From Thermothelomyces thermophilus ATCC 42464 (lineage: Eukaryota; Ascomycota; Sordariomycetes; Sordariales; Chaetomiaceae), in NCBI RefSeq assembly GCF_000226095.1, contig NC_016472.1, positions 868,001 through 932,000 on the forward strand: a stretch of 64,000 nt of DNA. Reading direction: 5' to 3'. Shown piece by piece: positions 59,742 to 64,000 of the stretch. The translations under genes and the position numbers were made by a program. Every line of letters begins with the position of its first letter. Positions within the stretch are counted from its first letter, which is position 1. Below the pieces are notes generated by a model. The model was not told the DNA's origin. It ran no database searches and was given only the letters and a program-made list of their open reading frames with translations.

Positions 59742-62700
59742 AGTAATTTAAGTTCTTAACTAGTTTCTATAAGCTATTCTCTAGTCCGAAATTAAGCTAT
59801 TTGACTAAATATTATAGTTCCCTATTAATAATATATAAATCTAGAATTTCTTCGACGTCTTATTCTTCTTCCTTATCTTCTACTTCAATATATATAGCAA
59901 CCTTAGCGTTTTTTGGTACTAGTTCGAGAAGTAAAATATGAAAAATATCTATCTATAGTCGTATAGATGACGGTAACGATAGTCAGTAGTTAGATGTCGA
60001 AATTCATTCTTTAATAACAAAGGGTCCGACCTTTTTAAAGTCTAGCTTCGTGCTTAGTTGTTTAGTTCGTAGGTTTCGTGCAATTAAGTAGACTTTATCT
60101 CCTCTCTTTAGGCGAGGTCCCTCGAGCCTATGTTTATTATAATAGTTCTTTATTCTGGTCTTGACAAACTCGAGTTCCTTTTTGAGCTTCTTATATAGTG
60201 CGTATATTTGTTCTGCTTTGACTGCTGCTCTCGGCATTATAACCTCTAGTCCTTGCCTAAGGTTTGCTTTATATCTATAGTTCGCGAAGAACAATATAAC
60301 TTTAGTCGTTTCTATTAGCATTATATTATAAGCGAGTTATACTATTAGTAATAGTATGACTTAGTCGTCTTACTAGTAGTTAATATAAGAGTAGAGGTAC
60401 TGCTTAATAACTTGGTTTAGTCGCTCTATTTGTCTGTTAGTCTGTAGATAATATACTATTAATAGCTTGCTATTAACGCCTAATCGTTATATTAACGCTT
60501 GCTAGAACTTCGATATAAACTTGGTATCTCTATTGGTAATCTATTCTTGCGGCTAAGCATGTACTAATGTAACTTGCCGATAAATTATATCTACTAGCTA
60601 TTTAGCTATCTAGGACTCCTTATAAAGAAAGAAGTATATCTATTTAGTTAGGTGATCTACTATAGTAAGAATATTATTATAAATTACTCCTGTAGCCGTG
60701 TCCTTGGATTCTGGCAGCTTCGTAATAAAGTCTATCGTAACCGAGCTCTATAGTTTATTAGCTATTAATAGTAGCTAGAGTAGCCTATACAGCTTGTATC
60801 GTACCGTTTTGCTTTGATTGTAAATGTTATAGTTCTATACGACTTCTTTAACTAGTGCCGTTAACTATGGAAAGTCGTAGTGTTTCTTGACTTGTGTAAT
60901 AGTCTTTGTAACTCCTTTATATCCTCCAAGTTTCGACTTATAGAGTTCTCAAATCATCTATAGCTATTGATCCCTGTCGTAGATATATACTTTGCCTTGG
61001 TACTAGAGTTTCCTATCTCTTTCTTCTACTCTATTAGGTATTAGTAGTCTAGGTACTACTTAATACTATACCTTGTTAATCCTTTTTTCTCGAAAGATTA
61101 TATAATATTCTAGGAACGAGTTAAGTAGATTATCTTCTATAGGTGTCTACGTTTCGTAATATAGCGTTCCGTCTATTCGTTCCTTAAATAACGGTAGTAT
61201 TATTTCTGTTTGTCCTTTCGTATAATCCGTTTATTGGCTTAAGATATCTGCTTATATGTTCTCTTTACCCTTCTTATAGCAGATCTTGAAGTTAAATTCC
61301 GTAAGGAATTCTACCTATCGTATTTATCGTCTATTAAGCTCCTTCGTCGTTATAAAGTATCATAGGTTCTTATAATCCGTATATACTTATACTAGTTCAA
61401 TTATACTATTAAGATATAGTTACTATTCCTTGAAAGCTTCGATAATTGTAAGTAGTTCCTTATTATAGATCGGATAATTAAGATATAGTCTATCGAGCTT
61501 CTTTAAAAAGAAGGCTATAGGATATAGCTTTCCTTGTTTATCTCGTTGTCCTAATTGTCCTCCGATAGTATAGTCTAAAGCGTCCGTTTCTACCTTAAAT
61601 GGCTTCTTAGGGTCTGGTAGTACTAGTACTAGATCTTTAGTAATAGTGTTATAGATCTATATAAATGCTTACTCGTGCTATTCTTCCTATTAGAATTTAG
61701 CGTTCTTCTTAGTAAGTTTGTACAAAGGTCGTACGATCGCTCTAAAGTTCCTAATAAACATTCGGTAGAAGTTTATAAATCCGATAAAGCTTCGTATTTC
61801 TATAACTAACGTTAGTTATAGCTACTCCTTAATAACTTTAACCTTTAAAGGTTCTATCCGGATTTATCCTAAGAATATTTTATATCTTAGAAATACCGTT
61901 TTCCTAATATAGAATTTGCTCTTTTCCTTATTAACTAATAGTTTATATATATATAGCGTGTCTAGTATTGCTTTTATATACTTCTGGTGTTTGTCTATTG
62001 TCTTAGAGAAGATAAATATATTATCAAGATAATATACCGTAAATTTGTCGAGAAAGGGTCGGATAGCTTGATTAATTAGGGCTTAGAACGTTACTAACGT
62101 ATTTATAAGTCCGAATAGCATGACAAAGTACTTATAATAGCTATAAGGTATCCTAAAGGCCGTTTTCTACTTATCGCCTTCTTTGATCTATATATAGTTA
62201 TAGGCCGATAGTAAGTCAAGACGTATAAAATATTAGGCTCCTACTAACTAATCTTAGAGCTATAAGATTAGTAGTAATAGGTATTAGTCTTTTATAGTCT
62301 ATTTGTTAAGTTACTAATAGTCGATATATAACTATAGCTTTCTATCTTTCTTGGATATAAATAGGATTAGGTAGCCTACTAGCAATATCAATAGGCAGAT
62401 ATATTCTCTTCGAAGGTTCTTCTCTAAATATCGCTTAAGTTCTTTATTCTATATCTAGCTCGTATAGTAAATCTTAAAGAACTTTAGTCATGCTCCTTCC
62501 TTAAGCTTAATCTTGTAATCCTATAGGCCGTGTTCTAGTAATCCTTCTAGATGCTTTGGTTTAAATGCTAGGTATCCTTTGTATTCCTTCGGTACTTCCC
62601 TAGTCTTGTCTCGTCTCTCGGTTTTCTGATAGTATGCGAACTTAGTTCCGTTTATAGCGATGCTAGCGATTTCTCCTATCTTAGCTTACTACTCTAATTG

Positions 62701-62925
62701 TAGTGTTTTACATTTGTTAACAGAGAGAATAGCTATTAGCGGTTCGGCTCGTTCCTTCTATTACGATATCGATATCGTTATACCGCCTCTTCTAGAGTCT
62801 ATAGTAGTCTATCTGCCACTATCTATCTCTTATAGTAGATCTATAGGACATGCCTTCCCTTAAGTATCATCTGCTTACGATCCTTGTATACTCCCCATCT
62901 TGCTAGTCAAATACGACTCTATTTA

Positions 62926-63344
62926 TATAACAAACCTAACTTAGACTTCTTCTAAAAGGGTCCAGACGGAGGTAGGTAAAGCGGGACAAGCGTGCAGGTC
63001 GTCTGAGGGATTCGGTAAAGCCAAAGGGTTCATAACAACACTTAGAGTTGTCTCTCACAGTAGTTAGCAATGCTTGGTATAAGTACTGTGATTGTGATTG
63101 TTACCACTGGTGAACTCCTAGAGTCTACCATAACAAGTGACTATCTACATGTATATATAATCCTAGTGATCATTCCTGATTACGGTGATCGTGAGTGATC
63201 GCATGGCGGTGATCACCCTGATCACTGGTGAGCGTAGTAATCACTATGCTTCCTATGCTATAATTGGTCCTTTCGTTCCTTCGACTTGATTAGCCCATTC
63301 GTGCTAGTGGCTTAGGCAGCATCTACATGTATATTTCCGTGATA
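62926..63344 (-). repeat. Element 4 3' LTR
   Basis: 419 bp, ending TTCCGTGATA, followed by CGATGCCCTCC, the reverse complement of the polypurine tract. Its U3 part (about 63166-63240) holds a cluster of TGATC/GATCA units. Confidence 0.9.
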
Positions 63345-63361
63345 CGATGCCCTCCCTCCGA

Positions 63362-63380
63362 GGCTTTCGACCCGAAAGCC
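63362..63380. repeat. Stem-loop beside the element 4 3' LTR
   Basis: GGCTTTCGACCCGAAAGCC: an 8-bp stem with a 3-nt loop, 17 bp from the LTR. The copy in element 3 is at 59036-59054 and the one in element 2 at 47220-47236. Confidence 0.85.
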
Positions 63381-63473
63381 CTCTTTAGGCCGTCTTAAAT
63401 AGCGCTAACATCCCTTGTGTTCCTTGTACGTGTTTTTCTCCTTAGCCTCTTGTTGCCCTTCGTACTGTCAGTC

Positions 63474-64000
63474 ATGCTATCTAACGCGCGTAGATCCCTA
63501 GTATCTATTCGTCGTGAGCGTTTAGCTTAGTTTATTTCCGATTACAGGTTTATAGTGATAGCGTGTTCTCATTGCGCAGAGCATAACCAAGTGTACAAGA
63601 TGATTGAAAAATCTCGTCGCTACAAGGCTTACGTATATCGGGGTCGTGCTTACGATAGTTCCGGCGTTCTAGTTTCTTCTTGTAAGTTCCTATTTCCTTG
63701 CGAGAGCACATCTCTGATTGTAATGTAGTAGATCGTATTATACGCGAGCAATATCGTTTGAAGGCTAAAGAGAAAGAGGCCGAAGCCTTGTTATAAGAAT
63801 ATTAACGTAAAGCTTCTAAGGCATTAGCCCGTCTGACTTGGGTCCGTAAATAACGAGAGTTCCTAGTAGAGAAGGGGGCAGACATGGTTATATAGGGTTT
63901 GTCGAATCTAGACGAATTAGAGGCAGTAGAACAGTAAGAATCGGGGGCCGTTATATAGCTTAACGGTGGCGTCGACGTTATTAACTAGGGCGCTATTTTC
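63474..64000 (+). pseudogene. Element 4 antisense gene copy, truncated by the window end
   Basis: ATG at 63474 opens MLSNARRSLVSIRRERLA, one TAG, then FISDYRF, a CSHCAEHN cysteine pair and KSRRYKAYVYRGRAYDSSG. An intron at 63682-63728 has a GTAAGT donor and a GTAG acceptor, at the position homologous to the element 2 intron (after the cysteine segment, phase 1). Exon 2 reads DRIIREQYRLKAKEKEAEALL, ALARLTWVRK, VEKGADMVI, LSNLDELEAVEQ and VDVIN-stop-GAIF at the window edge. Stops are again at Gln or Trp positions. It is the best preserved of the two minus-element copies. Confidence 0.75.

Larger units (their letters stand above)
58601..62925 (-). mobile_element. Element 3: Ty3/gypsy chromovirus on the minus strand, 3' part
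   Basis: Read on the minus strand from 62925: protease region (about 62.66-62.87 kb), reverse transcriptase (about 61.95-62.6 kb, active site read as YYLDN near 62.03 kb, so one catalytic Asp is lost), RNase H (about 61.25-61.6 kb), integrase with its C-terminal part at 60004-60321 (DKVYLIARNLRTKQL, GPFVIKE), chromodomain remnant (about 59.8-59.93 kb) and the 3' LTR at 58601-59018. On the opposite strand is the antisense gene. The sequence is close to element 2. Element 4 is inserted at 62926, between protease and reverse transcriptase; gag and the 5' LTR of element 3 must lie beyond 64000. Confidence 0.88.
62926..64000 (-). mobile_element. Element 4: Ty3/gypsy, 3' end only, runs off the window
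   Basis: LTR at 62926-63344, followed by the same internal sequence as element 3. It is inserted into the pol of element 3; the expected 5-bp duplication would be ATTTA (62921-62925), with its partner outside the window. Fewer RIP changes than element 3 fit its being the later insertion. Confidence 0.88.

Overview
The window looks like nuclear DNA of a filamentous ascomycete, most likely a sordariomycete (a Sordariales/Chaetomiaceae-type genome is my inference). The host genes are GC-rich with a strong third-position C/G bias. They have short introns (about 94-191 nt) with GTAAGT/GTATGT-like donors, and they encode typical fungal families. The right half is an AT-rich block of nested Ty3/gypsy retrotransposons. 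Its in-frame stops fall mainly where CAG, CAA or TGG is expected, which is the mark of repeat-induced point mutation (RIP).

Layout. 1-3321 is non-coding. 3322-5639 (minus) is a conserved-looking regulator with two helical, Myb/SANT-like segments. 5640-18924 is a 13-kb stretch without a convincing gene, full of homopolymers, microsatellites and short GTAC-type palindromes. 18925-21514 (minus) encodes a Zn2Cys6 transcription factor. 23368-24082 (plus) is a small hypothetical protein, convergent with a mitochondrially targeted short-chain dehydrogenase at 24322-25493 (minus). 28615-29868 (plus) is an intronless flavohemoglobin (nitric oxide dioxygenase). 31651-32752 (minus) is a SET-domain protein. 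A weak spliced reading frame at 32931-33661 is the last host-like sequence before the repeat block. The host genes do not form an obvious pathway or cluster: two are regulators, two are redox enzymes, one is a putative protein methyltransferase.

Repeat block, about 34.8-64 kb. Element 0 (plus strand, oldest) starts at a probable LTR at 34769. It is split by element 1 (minus strand, LTRs 38405-38849 and 57031-57475). Element 1 is in turn split by element 2, a complete 7.6-kb chromodomain-bearing Ty3/gypsy element (40097-47705, 451-bp LTRs, target duplication ATTAC), and by a solo LTR (48250-48682, target duplication TCTAG). The right arm of element 0 is cut at 58601 by element 3 (minus strand). 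Element 3 is cut inside pol at 62926 by element 4 (minus strand), which runs off the window.

The most interesting signal is inside these elements. Elements 2, 3 and 4 each carry, between pol and the 3' LTR, a gene on the opposite strand to gag-pol. In all three it has the same layout: a basic N-terminus, a Cys-containing segment (Cys-rich in element 2), an intron at the same place, a coiled-coil-like region and a short C-terminal motif. The start lies beside a conserved stem-loop next to the 3' LTR. Element 1 carries a different reverse-strand open frame in the comparable region, together with many short CTGGTCAG-centred hairpins.
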